DNA of 64,000 nt from Paenibacillus sacheonensis (GCF_009909195.1 NZ_JAAAMU010000022.1:46655-110654); one strand, 5' to 3'; counted from the first letter of the stretch, positions 25,914-35,694 are shown. Notes: generated by a model not told the origin, from the letters alone. A program made the numbers and translations.

Positions 25914-25954
25914 TGTAATCCGGATTACAAAGCCTTTTTGTGAAACACATTACA
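25914..25954. promoter_or_regulatory. Two adjacent Crp/Fnr-type palindromes in a divergent promoter region
   Basis: TGTAATCCGGATTACA (25914-25929) is a perfect 16-bp palindrome. TGTGAAACACATTACA (25939-25954) is an imperfect one with centre 25 bp away. Both lie midway between the divergent GNAT (start 25733) and cupin (start 26127) genes. Their TGTnA...TnACA form suits Crp/Fnr-family dimers. The rest of 25734-26126 holds no gene. Confidence 0.5.
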
Positions 25955-26126
25955 GATGGAATGAACGCCTGCGGCTAAGATAGAGAGCAGACAAGAAAGG
26001 AGCGATGAGGTAGCTGTGTTGCGAAACAAACTGCGTAACACATTGAAACACTTTAATGCTGCTCAATAGAAGTCAGCCATCGTTTGAAGAAGCCATTCAA
26101 AACAAAAATCATTGGAGGATTATAGT

Positions 26127-26585
26127 ATGTCGACTTTCTTGGATGTTATGGGACCACGCATCAAGCTATTGACGGATCTAGCGAAAAACCGAGATTACAG
26201 CCTCATGGAGGCAGAAGTTCCACCAGGCGTTGTCGTTCCCGTTCATAGTCACGATGATCGCGAAACGTTTGTTGTTCTCTCAGGCGAACTTGAAGCCTTC
26301 ACGCACGACAGCTGGCAAACCGTTCGAGCCGGCGAAACGGTCGACATTCCGGGGGACGTTAAGCATGCTTGGCGAAATGCCACGAACGAAACCGTGACCT
26401 TGGTCGTCGCTTCGACGGCGAAAATGGGAGACTTCTTCGTAGAAATCGGCCGTCCGTCGGATTCCGTTCCACCGGGTCCTCCTTCTCCGGAAGTGTTGAA
26501 CCATTTTGTGCAAGTAGCCATCGCGTATGGGTACTGGCTAGGAACGCCCGACGACAATGCATCGATTGGCATTAAATTAGGTTAA
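26127..26585 (+). CDS. Cupin domain-containing protein
   Basis: The 152-residue protein has one cupin domain: VPVHSHDDRETFVVLSGELEAF (H-x-H, then E) and AGETVDIPGDVKHAWRN with the final His. A C-terminal tail of about 55 residues (GRPSDSVPPGPPSPEVLNHF onward) is found in some cupins with this layout. ATG 26127 has GGAGG seven bases upstream. The substrate is unknown. Two Crp/Fnr-type palindromes lie about 175 bp upstream, and the Crp/Fnr gene converges from downstream. Confidence 0.88.
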   Translation: MSTFLDVMGPRIKLLTDLAKNRDYSLMEAEVPPGVVVPVHSHDDRETFVVLSGELEAFTHDSWQTVRAGETVDIPGDVKHAWRNATNETVTLVVASTAKMGDFFVEIGRPSDSVPPGPPSPEVLNHFVQVAIAYGYWLGTPDDNASIGIKLG

Positions 26586-26629
26586 ACAATGAAGTCATAA
26601 GCCTCTGGCGAAGACAACTTTCTCCGAAA

Positions 26630-26673
26630 ATAAAAGCGACCGAGCAGGATTGCCTCCTGCTCAGTCGCTTTTT
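26630..26673. terminator. Bidirectional terminator between the cupin and Crp/Fnr genes
   Basis: AAAGCGAC-GAGCAGGA pairs with TCCTGCTC-GTCGCTTT around a five-base loop. It has A/T runs on both sides and separates two convergent genes. Confidence 0.85.
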
Positions 26674-26738
26674 CGATTTTCAACGATGGCCGAATTGAAA
26701 AGCATCTCCAATAGTTCTAGATGTACGTGTTGTCTTCT

Positions 26739-27440
26739 TTACGAGTATGTTAACTCGAGAATTTCCGCTGCTTTCACTTGTGATATTGAAATCGTTTTCC
26801 TTCCAGTTTGAATCACGTTGTCCTTCGCAAGGCTCTTCAAGATTATAGAGACTGCCTCGCGAGTGGCACCCACCATATTGGCAACGTCCTGGTGCGTCAT
26901 AGGCAAGTCGATCCTTACTTTTCCCTCTTCCTCGATTCCGAAACGTTCGGAAAGTTTGAGTAACAGATGGACTATGCGTTCTCGGACATCGCCAAGGGCT
27001 AACTTCTCAAGCATCTCATCCTTATCCTTAAGAATTTTGCTCAATTCCGCCAACATTTTCATGGCGAGCAGCGGCCGTTCAGCCAGGAAATTTTCAAAAT
27101 CTTGTTTAGACACCGAACAAAGCAACGTTTCATCCATTGTTTCGATGTAAAAACCTTTCGTTCCGAAAGAAAACGTATCGATTTCCCCGAAAACATTTCC
27201 TTTGCCCAAAATCACCACAGTGAATTGCTTTCCTTCCGAAGTCGTTTTATACAAGCGAACCTTTCCTTCTTTTATGAAATACAATCCGTCCCGGGCATTA
27301 TCTGGCTTCTGTATAATATTTCCTTTCGGAATCGCATTAAAATGCGTCATCGGCGATATATGGTCCAGTTCAATTAAATCATCAGGCGTCAGCGCATCAA
27401 AAATGCTCATTTTTGATAAATAGTATCGTTTATCTAACAT
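26739..27440 (-). CDS. Crp/Fnr family transcriptional regulator
   Basis: The 233-residue protein has an N-terminal cyclic-nucleotide-binding-like barrel (IPKGNIIQKPDNARDGLYFIKEGKVRLYK, then LGKGNVFGEIDTFSF), a long dimer helix (MLAELSKILKDKDEMLEKL), and a winged-helix domain with MTHQDVANMVGATREAVSIILKSL as helix-turn-helix. There is no cluster of N-terminal cysteines, so it is not an Fnr-type Fe-S sensor; cAMP or redox sensing cannot be decided. The start at 27440 was chosen because AGGAGG lies 13 bases upstream; a GTG ten codons earlier is also open. TGT...ACA palindromes at 25232 and 25914-25954 are candidate targets. Confidence 0.93.
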   Translation of the reverse strand: MLDKRYYLSKMSIFDALTPDDLIELDHISPMTHFNAIPKGNIIQKPDNARDGLYFIKEGKVRLYKTTSEGKQFTVVILGKGNVFGEIDTFSFGTKGFYIETMDETLLCSVSKQDFENFLAERPLLAMKMLAELSKILKDKDEMLEKLALGDVRERIVHLLLKLSERFGIEEEGKVRIDLPMTHQDVANMVGATREAVSIILKSLAKDNVIQTGRKTISISQVKAAEILELTYS

Positions 27441-28206
27441 TTGCTCGCGATCGCCTCCTGAATTCCGCACGGTCCAACCTTATTAGCCCAACTATACATT
27501 GCTTTAGCTTTTTCCAAAACACGAATCATTAAACAATCTAAAATGAAGCCGCGTATCTTGCAAGACATGCGAAGGCAAGTCGCCATCCATGATCGCTTGT
27601 TGAAACCTTTTACTACGCGCAGCATGGGCAAAAAAGTGCATGATGCTATTGCGCAGCACAGATTGTATCTTTAAGATGCAATGGAATTTATGGATAAGGC
27701 AATGCTTGGCCTCCGGGGAACTTACTTTATGGAGGATAAATTCTAGCCGCATGATAAACGAGGTACACAATAGGAGTCTTCCTTAAAGGATGGCTCTTTT
27801 GTTTTGCTTTCTTCCACTCTTATTCGCTCAGCCGACTCCGCGTTGTTCCGATTAGTCGGCGCAAGATACCCCTTTAAAAATCGCCAGCGTTTGTTTTTTC
27901 AATGGCCTCATTGTCTTACGCATACGTCAATTCGAATTTTTCGGCTTCATTCCTCTTCATCAATTCTGTTGAATCGGCAGAAAATACGCGCATCGATTCT
28001 TTCAATCGAGCAACTACTAACCTATCAGTCTATTTATTTTTCGTAGATTTGAGTGGATGTTTTTCCATGAAACTAAGCTATTGTCCTTACGCGGCAGCCT
28101 CTTTTTCCAAAAATAGATGAGTGTCTCCTAGACCAATAGGTTATCGTACATCCCTTTCCAATGCGATTGACGTACGATGATTTGTAACTAATTAGGAGGT
28201 GCTCAA
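27441..28206. other. Long intergenic region without a supported gene
   Basis: The first 300 bases hold the promoter side of the Crp/Fnr gene. A hairpin GAG-C-TCC/GGA-G-CTC with a following TTTTGTTTT lies near 27768-27800 on the plus strand, which would end a plus-strand transcript, but I see no gene before it. The final 80 bases are the promoter side of the collagen-like gene. Open frames here are short and have no ribosome binding sites. Confidence 0.5.
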
Positions 28207-28926
28207 TTGAATTGTTCAAAAAAAAGATGTCATAAAAAGATTGTTGTCGTATGTAAACCCAAGAAAAAAAGAAAGAATATTATCATTAAAAAGAAAATCG
28301 TTAAAGTAGCATGCCCAGCCCCTAACGTAAACGTAACACCGGTGCCAGGCCCTCAAGGCCCTCAAGGTCCACTAGGTCCCCAAGGTCCTCAAGGAGCCCA
28401 GGGGCTGCAAGGTCCACTTGGTCCCCAAGGCCCTCAAGGTATACAAGGCGCGACCGGTCCTCAAGGCCCCGCTGGCGGCATGGCCGACTTTGCCTTTTTT
28501 TGCAGCACCGTAGAACAAAACGTGACGGCCGCCCCGGTTCCGGGAGGGCAAGGAGGAGCCGTTACTTTCAATGATTCGCTGATTAACGCGACAGCGGTAA
28601 CGTTTGCTCCGCCGTCCAACATTATTATCAACGAGACCGGTACTTACAATATAAGCTGGGAAGTGTTTCCTACGGCCGGGGATAGCGCTTTCGGGTTGTT
28701 TTTCGACCCTGCCGGACCCGCTCCGGCCACGCTCGTTCCTTGCAGTAATTACGGTTCCGGCGCTGGAAATAATCCTTACCAAGGCCAGGTAATCGCGAAC
28801 TTGTCAGCCGGAGGCATTCTGACGTTGAACAGAATCGATAACATGGGGACGCAAGTTTTGCAAAACGCTATCGGCGGTGGCACGCCGACTGTTAGCGCTT
28901 CTGTCGTCATCGAAAAATTAGCGTAG
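28207..28926 (+). CDS. Collagen-like repeat protein (BclA-like, probable exosporium or spore surface)
   Basis: The 239-residue protein starts with TTG, seven bases after a perfect AGGAGGT. It has a very basic, cysteine-containing N terminus (MNCSKKRCHKKIVVVCKPKK, residues 1-38), then G-x-y triplets of the GPQGPQ kind (about residues 48-95), then a globular C-terminal domain of about 140 residues with alternating strands like the trimeric C1q/TNF-like head of BclA proteins. There is no signal peptide, as for B. anthracis BclA and other spore coat collagen-like proteins. A spore-surface location is inferred from this layout and the spore-forming host. Confidence 0.82.
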   Translation: MNCSKKRCHKKIVVVCKPKKKRKNIIIKKKIVKVACPAPNVNVTPVPGPQGPQGPLGPQGPQGAQGLQGPLGPQGPQGIQGATGPQGPAGGMADFAFFCSTVEQNVTAAPVPGGQGGAVTFNDSLINATAVTFAPPSNIIINETGTYNISWEVFPTAGDSAFGLFFDPAGPAPATLVPCSNYGSGAGNNPYQGQVIANLSAGGILTLNRIDNMGTQVLQNAIGGGTPTVSASVVIEKLA

Positions 28927-29036
28927 AAAAACTTGATCCAGCGTCCGCGCGTTCTTAAGCGTCACGATTCGGGAAGCAGTCGCTCTCGCTAAGCAGAATG
29001 AAGCTCGCAGCCGTATTTGCAAAACGAATGAACGAA

Positions 29037-29075
29037 TAAGCCAGTCAGATCGACTTTGATCTGATTGGCTTTTTT
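29037..29075 (+). terminator. Intrinsic terminator of the collagen-like gene
   Basis: AAGCCAGTCAGATC pairs with GATCTGATTGGCTT (one G-T pair), followed by TTTTCG. It lies about 110 bases after the stop codon. The rest of 28927-29405 holds only the promoter side of the next gene. Confidence 0.85.
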
Positions 29076-29405
29076 CGTAACTTCGGCTAAGACTACGGCT
29101 CTCTTAACATCCTCACGGCAGACCAAGTAAAATTCGAATTTTCCTCTCTCGGCGGTATCGAGCTTCTCTAATAAACCTTCTAGGAATATAGGCTTTCTTG
29201 TTGAATACTATAGATCTGGAGTTCTTCCTTCCTCTCGGTGTTTGGCGGCAGTCCTTAACACGTTGAGATTTGGGGGCACTCCTTTTTTTCAACTTTCGAT
29301 TACGTTAATACGGAGGTGAGGAGCGCAAAAACGGTTTTGCTTGCAATCGAAGCCGAGCTTAAGTCATCGGAACGATGAATTCAAACATGAGGAGGTATTG
29401 ATTTT

Positions 29406-32400
29406 ATGGTTATCGCAAGCAATCGCACCCATTTCGCTTATAGGGCAGCGGCATTAACGATTTTTCTTTTAGCGGCGACTTACCTCTTATTCTCGCAATC
29501 GGCGTCAGCCAACAACACGACCTATTACGTCAACAATAAATCAGGCTCGAACTGCAGCGACTCCGGATCGGGCACTTCGACCGGACAACCTTTCTGTTCG
29601 TTTACTCCGATCAACAATATCGGAACGTTCGGCCAAGGCGACCAAATCCTGCTCGCCCGGGGAGCGACATGGAATCAGCAGATGGTCGTGCAAGGAACGG
29701 GCGCATCGAACAACTGGATTAAAATCGGCGCCTACGGATCCGGCGCGAGGCCGATCATTTCCCGTAACGGAAGCGAATCCGACCGGGCGATCCGGGTGAC
29801 GAACCCGGATTATTGGAAATTCGAGGATCTCGAGCTCAGCAACGCGGGGACGGGACTTCTGATCGGCTATACGACTTCCGGCCATCAAGGACTCGAATTC
29901 CGAAACATCTACGTTCACCACATCAAAGGAATCCATCAAGGATCGGGAAGCGGAATCGACAATAGCGGCGGCGACTATATTTGGAACTCCGCGGGCATCG
30001 AGATCACGCTTAAGCACGGATACGCGGAATTTCCGTGGAACAACACCGTAATCAATAATATTTTATTCGATTACATTCAGGGCGACAATAACCTGGACTC
30101 GATATCCATCGACTTTTACGGCGGCGGTTATACTTACGTAACGTCTGACGTCCAGCGCCATGATGCCGCGACCAACGTCGTCATGAACCATCTTGACCTC
30201 CGGGATAACGACCAAGGCGGCGGGATGACGGGATGCGACGACTCCCTCGCTCTTAAAGGGGTTTACGGCTTTACGATCATGAACTCCATCTTGGATGAAG
30301 GGGGCAAGTGTCCTTCGGCCACGGGTACGGCTTCCGTCATCATGATTTTCACCAAGGACGGCAACTTTTACAACAATCAATTCTCGAACGTACCGAATAC
30401 CGGCTCGCCGGACCAAGTCGCGGTCGATTACGAGCACAGCAACGTAAACATCAACATGAACAATAACTATTTCGGCAATCACACGGGCGCAGGGCCATCC
30501 ATTCTCGCTTTTCTTTCCACAATCGGGGGCTCCATCGCGAATCACTTGGACAATTTGCATATCGACGGCAACGTCATGGTGGATAACGGCGCTTCCATTC
30601 GCAACGCGGGCAGCGGGGTAACGCCGAACGGGCGGATCGGGGATAATCTCTATTCGGATTCCACGTTCCTGTTGACCGAAAGCGGCAGCAGCTATGGCGG
30701 AATGACCGTTACGAACAACAAGTTCATTTCCAAATTCAACATCTATCCTTCGATCATCCAATTCGGCGGCACTCAGGGCGCCAATAACTGGTCCTACCAA
30801 TCGTATAACGGCTCTTCCTGGTCGAACCTCTCATATTACGACACGACGGCCAAAGCTTGGCAGACCAATTCTTCGACGGCCGTTCCGAACGTCAAGCAGT
30901 TCGAACAGACGCCGGGCGCAAGCGGTAAAATCGCCCGCGCATGGACGGCTTCCGCTTCGGGCTCGATCAGCATCCGCGGACGTTTAATGAAATCGGATTA
31001 TTCCGGCGGAGACGGCATCGTCGCGCGCATTACGAAGAACGGCACGCGCATCTGGCCTTCCGGCGGCGATCAATCGATTTCCTATAATGACAAGAACGGC
31101 GTCGAGCAAGTGCTGGACAACGTTTCCGTCGCATCTGGCGACGTGATCCGTTTCGAGGTCGACGGGGCGGCCAACAACACGGCGGATATGGTCAGCTGGG
31201 CTCCGGCCGTTGCCTATACTTCGTTCGGTGGTATCGCCGGAGCGCCTACGGGCCTGACGGCGAGCGCCGGCAATGCGCAAATCAATCTGAGCTGGACGGC
31301 AAGCGCCGGCGCGGCGAGCTACACGGTCAAGCGCGGAACGTCTCCCGGAATCTACGGTACTACGGTGGCGACTGGCGTAACATCCACGAGCTACACGGAT
31401 ACGGGCCTTATGAACGGGACGACTTACTATTACGTCGTAACAGCCGTAAATAGCAGCGGGGAAAGCGGTAATTCCTCCCCGGCGTCGGCTGCTCCGTCAT
31501 CCACCGCGTCTTCTTACGCCGTCGAATGGAATTTCGATACGGCCAGCAACTTCGAAGGCTGGAGTCTCGCTAACGACGTATCGGGCTCTGTATCGGGCGG
31601 TGCATTCCACGTCAATCAGATCGGCGGCGATCCTTACGTGATATCGCCGAACAATCTCGGCGTCTCGGCCAGCAACGGCCACATTTACCTTAGAATGCAG
31701 AACAATTCGAACGCGACATGGGGAGAAATCTTCTTCACGACGACGGGCGATCCGAATTTCTCGCAAGGAAAATCGCGTACGTATACAATTTCCGCCTATA
31801 GCGGTTACACCGTATACGACGTTGATATGAGCGCCGTATCGGGCTGGACGGGCACGATTAAGCAAATCCGTCTCGATATCGCCGGAAACGCGGACAGCAT
31901 CGATTACGATTATGTGAGGATGGGAGGATCGGGCGGCGATGGCGGCAGCGCTCCGAGCGCTCCGACGGGCTTATCGGCAACGCCGGGAAACGCGCAAGTT
32001 TCATTGAGTTGGACGTCAAGTTCCGGCGCTGCAAGCTATAACATTAAAAGAGGAACGACTCTCGGCACTTACGGGACGACCGTCGCTACCGGCGTCACTT
32101 CAACGAGTTATACGAATACGGGATTAACGAACGGAACGACCTATTATTACGTCGTCACAGCAGTCAACGGCAGCGGAGAAAGCGGTAATTCCGGCAATGC
32201 TTCGGCAACGCCGACTTCCGGAAGCAGCTATGCCGTTGAATGGAACTTCGACGGATCGGGTCTGGAGGGCTGGAGCCTTGCCCACGACGTGTCCGGTTCG
32301 GTATCCTCGGGCTCGTTCCACATCACGATGACGGGCGCGGATCCTTACGTCATTTCCCCGGATAGCCTCGGGGTGCCGGCCAGCAACGGTCACGTCTATA

Positions 32401-33356
32401 TCCGGATGCAGAACAATACGAGCTGCGCTTATGGCGAGCTGTTCTTCGTCACGAACGGCGATACGAGCTATAGCGCAGGCAAAGCGCTCGTGTTCCCGAT
32501 CAACGCCAACAGCGGCTATACGGTGTACGATGTGGATATGAGCGGTGTATCCGGTTGGTCCGGCACGATCAAGCAGCTCCGCCTCGACATCGTAGGCAAC
32601 TCCGGCACGGTCGACGTGGACTACGTCAAAATGGGAGGCTCGGGCGGAGGCGGCAGCGTGCCAAGCGCTCCGACGGGTCTTTCGGCAGCAGCCGGCAATG
32701 CTCAAGTAACGTTAAGCTGGGCGGCAAGCGCCGGCGCAACCAGCTATACGATCAAACGGGGAACGACATCCGGAACGTACGGCACGACGGTGGCCACGGG
32801 AGTGACGTCCACAAGCTACACGAACACGGGCCTGACGAACGGGACGACCTATTATTATGTGATAACGGCGGTCAATAGCTACGGCGAGAGCGGCAATTCC
32901 GGCGGAGCATCCGCCTCGCCGACTTCCGGCAGCAGCTATGCGGCGGAGTGGAACTTCAACGTGACGAGCGATTCGGAAGGCTGGACGAACGGAACGGACG
33001 CTTCGACGACCGTATCGAGCGGCTCCTTGCATATCACGTCGACCGGAACGGATCCCGGCGTCTATTCCGCGAATAATTTGGGGATTGCCGCCAGCGGCAA
33101 CGGGCATGTCTATGTCCGAATGAAGAATGCTTCGAGCGCCGCGGGATGCCAATTGTACTTCATCACGAACTCGGACACGAGTTGGGGCGAGAATAAGGTT
33201 CTTAACCTCGGCGTAACGGCGAACAGCGATTATACCGTATACGATTTCAATATGACGGGCGTCGCCAATTGGAACGGGACGATCAAGCAATTCCGTTTCG
33301 ATCCGGGTAATGCTACGGGGACATACGATGTCGATTACATTCGCGTAGGCCCTTGA
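29406..33356 (+). CDS. Secreted beta-helix protein with three Fn3 and three CBM-like modules
   Basis: The 1316-residue protein has a signal peptide (about 1-36, ending SASA). A right-handed beta-helix follows (about 40-450, with repeated Asn-rich rungs such as NNTVINNILFDYIQG and NVMVDNGASIRNAG), as in pectate lyases and polygalacturonases. Next comes a unique beta domain (about 463-605), then three pairs of fibronectin type III (about 611-700, 852-937, 1087-1172) and a 130-residue domain (about 704-841, 942-1072, 1178-1316) starting YAVEWNFD and ending DVDYV. The latter domains are likely carbohydrate-binding. Catalytic residues cannot be named, so lyase, hydrolase or epimerase are all possible. 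The gene stands alone between two terminators. Confidence 0.8.
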   Translation: MVIASNRTHFAYRAAALTIFLLAATYLLFSQSASANNTTYYVNNKSGSNCSDSGSGTSTGQPFCSFTPINNIGTFGQGDQILLARGATWNQQMVVQGTGASNNWIKIGAYGSGARPIISRNGSESDRAIRVTNPDYWKFEDLELSNAGTGLLIGYTTSGHQGLEFRNIYVHHIKGIHQGSGSGIDNSGGDYIWNSAGIEITLKHGYAEFPWNNTVINNILFDYIQGDNNLDSISIDFYGGGYTYVTSDVQRHDAATNVVMNHLDLRDNDQGGGMTGCDDSLALKGVYGFTIMNSILDEGGKCPSATGTASVIMIFTKDGNFYNNQFSNVPNTGSPDQVAVDYEHSNVNINMNNNYFGNHTGAGPSILAFLSTIGGSIANHLDNLHIDGNVMVDNGASIRNAGSGVTPNGRIGDNLYSDSTFLLTESGSSYGGMTVTNNKFISKFNIYPSIIQFGGTQGANNWSYQSYNGSSWSNLSYYDTTAKAWQTNSSTAVPNVKQFEQTPGASGKIARAWTASASGSISIRGRLMKSDYSGGDGIVARITKNGTRIWPSGGDQSISYNDKNGVEQVLDNVSVASGDVIRFEVDGAANNTADMVSWAPAVAYTSFGGIAGAPTGLTASAGNAQINLSWTASAGAASYTVKRGTSPGIYGTTVATGVTSTSYTDTGLMNGTTYYYVVTAVNSSGESGNSSPASAAPSSTASSYAVEWNFDTASNFEGWSLANDVSGSVSGGAFHVNQIGGDPYVISPNNLGVSASNGHIYLRMQNNSNATWGEIFFTTTGDPNFSQGKSRTYTISAYSGYTVYDVDMSAVSGWTGTIKQIRLDIAGNADSIDYDYVRMGGSGGDGGSAPSAPTGLSATPGNAQVSLSWTSSSGAASYNIKRGTTLGTYGTTVATGVTSTSYTNTGLTNGTTYYYVVTAVNGSGESGNSGNASATPTSGSSYAVEWNFDGSGLEGWSLAHDVSGSVSSGSFHITMTGADPYVISPDSLGVPASNGHVYIRMQNNTSCAYGELFFVTNGDTSYSAGKALVFPINANSGYTVYDVDMSGVSGWSGTIKQLRLDIVGNSGTVDVDYVKMGGSGGGGSVPSAPTGLSAAAGNAQVTLSWAASAGATSYTIKRGTTSGTYGTTVATGVTSTSYTNTGLTNGTTYYYVITAVNSYGESGNSGGASASPTSGSSYAAEWNFNVTSDSEGWTNGTDASTTVSSGSLHITSTGTDPGVYSANNLGIAASGNGHVYVRMKNASSAAGCQLYFITNSDTSWGENKVLNLGVTANSDYTVYDFNMTGVANWNGTIKQFRFDPGNATGTYDVDYIRVGP

Positions 33357-33457
33357 TCTGCCAAGCTTTCCGATGCATCATAAGGACTGCCCTGAATGCA
33401 CTTAACCTGGACACCATACGGCACCATACCTTAAAGCTCTTTCATCTATTCAAAAGC

Positions 33458-33486
33458 AAAAGCCACTCCTCGGAGTGGCTTTCTTC
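33458..33486. terminator. Bidirectional terminator between the beta-helix protein and DinB genes
   Basis: AAAGCCACTCC pairs with GGAGTGGCTTT around a two-base loop in one perfect stem. It has T-rich sequence on the plus side and separates two convergent genes. Confidence 0.8.
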
Positions 33487-33553
33487 TTTCTTTGACCGGT
33501 TGAGAGCTGTTGTATGAAGAAAATACTGAAAAAGTATAGAGTGAAAAATCCGG

Positions 33554-34069
33554 TTAACGAATACCTGCCTCTGCCAGTTTCTCGTCCAGCTTCGCCTTCT
33601 GACGCAAATGATGCCTGCTGTGCATGCCGACCATCTCAAACCAATCACGGGCTTTGAGCCAGCCAAACCAGCCATGGCGCACCTTGCAAGCCGGATTCGC
33701 TTCATCTACATAGCCCGCCCAGTAAGCCAACTTCTCAAGCACCTGCTCCAGGCCGGCTATGATTTCATCCTTAGTTTCGGGGTTTCGGGTCTCGTTGACC
33801 GGTTGGTCAAGTTTCACGCGGATATTGGGCCACTCTCTTGCGGCAAGCGCCTTCGTTCCGTCCTCCGTCTTGCCTTCAGGTACTTCGTGCGTTCCCTTGG
33901 CGCATGTTTCAGCATGTCCGATGTACTCTTTCGCCACTTCGATCACGTGGATATACATTTGCCCGACCGACCACACGTCTTCATTGCATTTATAACGCAA
34001 TTGCTCGATTGAATATCTGTCTAGATTCCGTATGTATTGCTCGATAATAGCCGAAGAATCGTTTAACAC
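33554..34069 (-). CDS. DinB family protein
   Basis: The 171-residue protein is a four-helix-bundle DinB/YfiT-type protein. YKCNEDVWSVGQMYIHVIEVA carries the first metal-ligand histidine, and WFEMVGMHSRHHLRQKAKL holds the C-terminal histidine pair. Family members are metal-dependent; some are thiol transferases using bacillithiol or mycothiol, others have no known role. The start is GTG with GGGGAG upstream. No neighbour points to a substrate. Confidence 0.85.
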   Translation of the reverse strand: MLNDSSAIIEQYIRNLDRYSIEQLRYKCNEDVWSVGQMYIHVIEVAKEYIGHAETCAKGTHEVPEGKTEDGTKALAAREWPNIRVKLDQPVNETRNPETKDEIIAGLEQVLEKLAYWAGYVDEANPACKVRHGWFGWLKARDWFEMVGMHSRHHLRQKAKLDEKLAEAGIR

Positions 34070-34130
34070 CCAATTTCGCTCCCCGCTAATTTCAATTCAT
34101 TACATTTAGCTTAACGAATGCTTCCTTTCG

Positions 34131-35324
34131 TCAGGATCGTCGAACGAATGAGATGGGATACTCTTTAACGCCGAAGACGAACGAGCTTCGAATCGGCACC
34201 AAGTCGCTTCCTTCTGACAGCCGGATATGATCGAACCTCTCCGTCAGCATTTGGAGCGCGATCTTGCCCTCCAATCGAGCGAGCGGCGCACCCAGGCAGA
34301 AATGAATCCCGAAGCCGAAGGACATATGTGGATTTGGCGTTCGGCGAGGATCGAAACGATCGGGTGCGGCAAAGACCGATTCGTCACGGTTCGCCGCTCC
34401 CACCCAAGCAATAATCTGGTCGCCCGTAATGAATCGCTGCGAGCCGACCTCGACTTCCATAGTCGCGGTCCTTCCTATCGCAATAATCGGCGGGTAATAC
34501 CGAAGCGTCTCTTCAATGAAGCCGGGGATTGATTCTGGACTCCGGTTCAGCTCGTCCTGCAACTGGGGCTGCTCGCACAGAACGCGCATTCCATTCGCAA
34601 TCAGATTGGTCGTCGTTTCGTTGCCGGCGGCCAGCAGCAGCACGCAAAAACTGATGACATCCTGTTCCGTCAGCTGCTCCCCGTCAATTTTGGCAGCGAG
34701 CAAGGCAGAGATCAGATCATCCTTCGGCATTCTAGAGCGGACCCGAATCAGCTGCCCGAAATATTGGGCGAGCTCCTGCACCGCCTCCGAACGCTTCCGC
34801 ATGATCGCCTCGTATGCTTCGGCAGACTCGTCCTCGGCGCTTTCGACGAGAATGTCGGACCAGCGTTTGAAATGAGCCCGGTCCTCTGCCGGCGTTCCGA
34901 GCAGCTCGGCGATGACGATGACCGGCAGCGGAGTGGCGAAATCGCCCACCAGATTCATTGCCGCTCCGTCCACGCCATCCAGCAGATCCGCGGAAATCTC
35001 TTCAATACGCGGCCCCAGCCCCTGAATCGCTTTTGGCGTAAACGCCTTGTTGACGAGATCGCGCAGCTGCTTATGCTTCGGCGGATCGATGAACAGCAGA
35101 TTTTGGCCTCCCGCGGCTCCTCTAACGGACGAAAATGTTTTGGGATCCTTCAGGATGCGCTGGACATCTCCATACGAGAAGACGTCCCAGCAATTTCGAA
35201 CGCTATCGTACCGGACAGGGGTCTGCTGTCTTAGCTCCGACAATAGGCCGAAAGGAAACAATCGCTTCCCGATCGTGTTAAGTTCCGGCATGATCAGCAT
35301 GTTTGCATATTTCTCGTTATTCAA
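34131..35324 (-). CDS. Cytochrome P450
   Basis: The 397-residue protein is a soluble bacterial P450. It has LLLAAGNETTTNLIANGMRV (I-helix A-G-x-E-T-T oxygen-binding motif), EETLRYYPPIIAIGRTATMEV (K-helix E-x-x-R, then the P-x-x-x), and MSFGFGIHFCLGAPLARLEGK (haem-binding F-G-F-G-I-H-x-C-x-G with the ligand cysteine). Length matches CYP107/CYP109-type class I enzymes. No ferredoxin or reductase gene is adjacent, so electrons must come from elsewhere. The substrate is unknown. Confidence 0.95.
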   Translation of the reverse strand: MNNEKYANMLIMPELNTIGKRLFPFGLLSELRQQTPVRYDSVRNCWDVFSYGDVQRILKDPKTFSSVRGAAGGQNLLFIDPPKHKQLRDLVNKAFTPKAIQGLGPRIEEISADLLDGVDGAAMNLVGDFATPLPVIVIAELLGTPAEDRAHFKRWSDILVESAEDESAEAYEAIMRKRSEAVQELAQYFGQLIRVRSRMPKDDLISALLAAKIDGEQLTEQDVISFCVLLLAAGNETTTNLIANGMRVLCEQPQLQDELNRSPESIPGFIEETLRYYPPIIAIGRTATMEVEVGSQRFITGDQIIAWVGAANRDESVFAAPDRFDPRRTPNPHMSFGFGIHFCLGAPLARLEGKIALQMLTERFDHIRLSEGSDLVPIRSSFVFGVKEYPISFVRRS

Positions 35325-35694
35325 GATGCATCCTCCTTCGCTTCACTATCGTTACCATACTCGTTTCGACTACAGTCAGGTCTCGCTTCATATAATCGTA
35401 GCGCAATCGAGTAGCATCGGCGACTGGCTTAAGATCGATTTACTGTTTTAAGTTTCCTTCGTCATGGTATTATGATGCAGGTGAAAGCGTTGTTTGCCGT
35501 TTCCAGTCACAAAGCTCGATTCATAAGACTCTCACGTCAGACAAGTGTCTCTAGGCACCTGTTAACACGCCTATATTTTTTAAAATTTTTGTTTAAAAAG
35601 GACTTCATTCCTATTCATTCGCGACCGATATAAAGGATAACGATTCATTCGCGCGACTATAGTCATGAAATATCAGGAAAGAAGGGTTACCTTT

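Noticed and set aside
28339..28490. Short tandem DNA repeats
   Set aside because: They encode the G-x-y collagen triplets of the gene at 28207 and are not an independent element.
30063..33290. Several long minus-strand frames with repeated motifs such as VVPVGKARVDALVAVDCRDDV
   Set aside because: They mirror the Fn3/CBM repeats of the plus-strand gene; the repeats are inherited from that gene's DNA.
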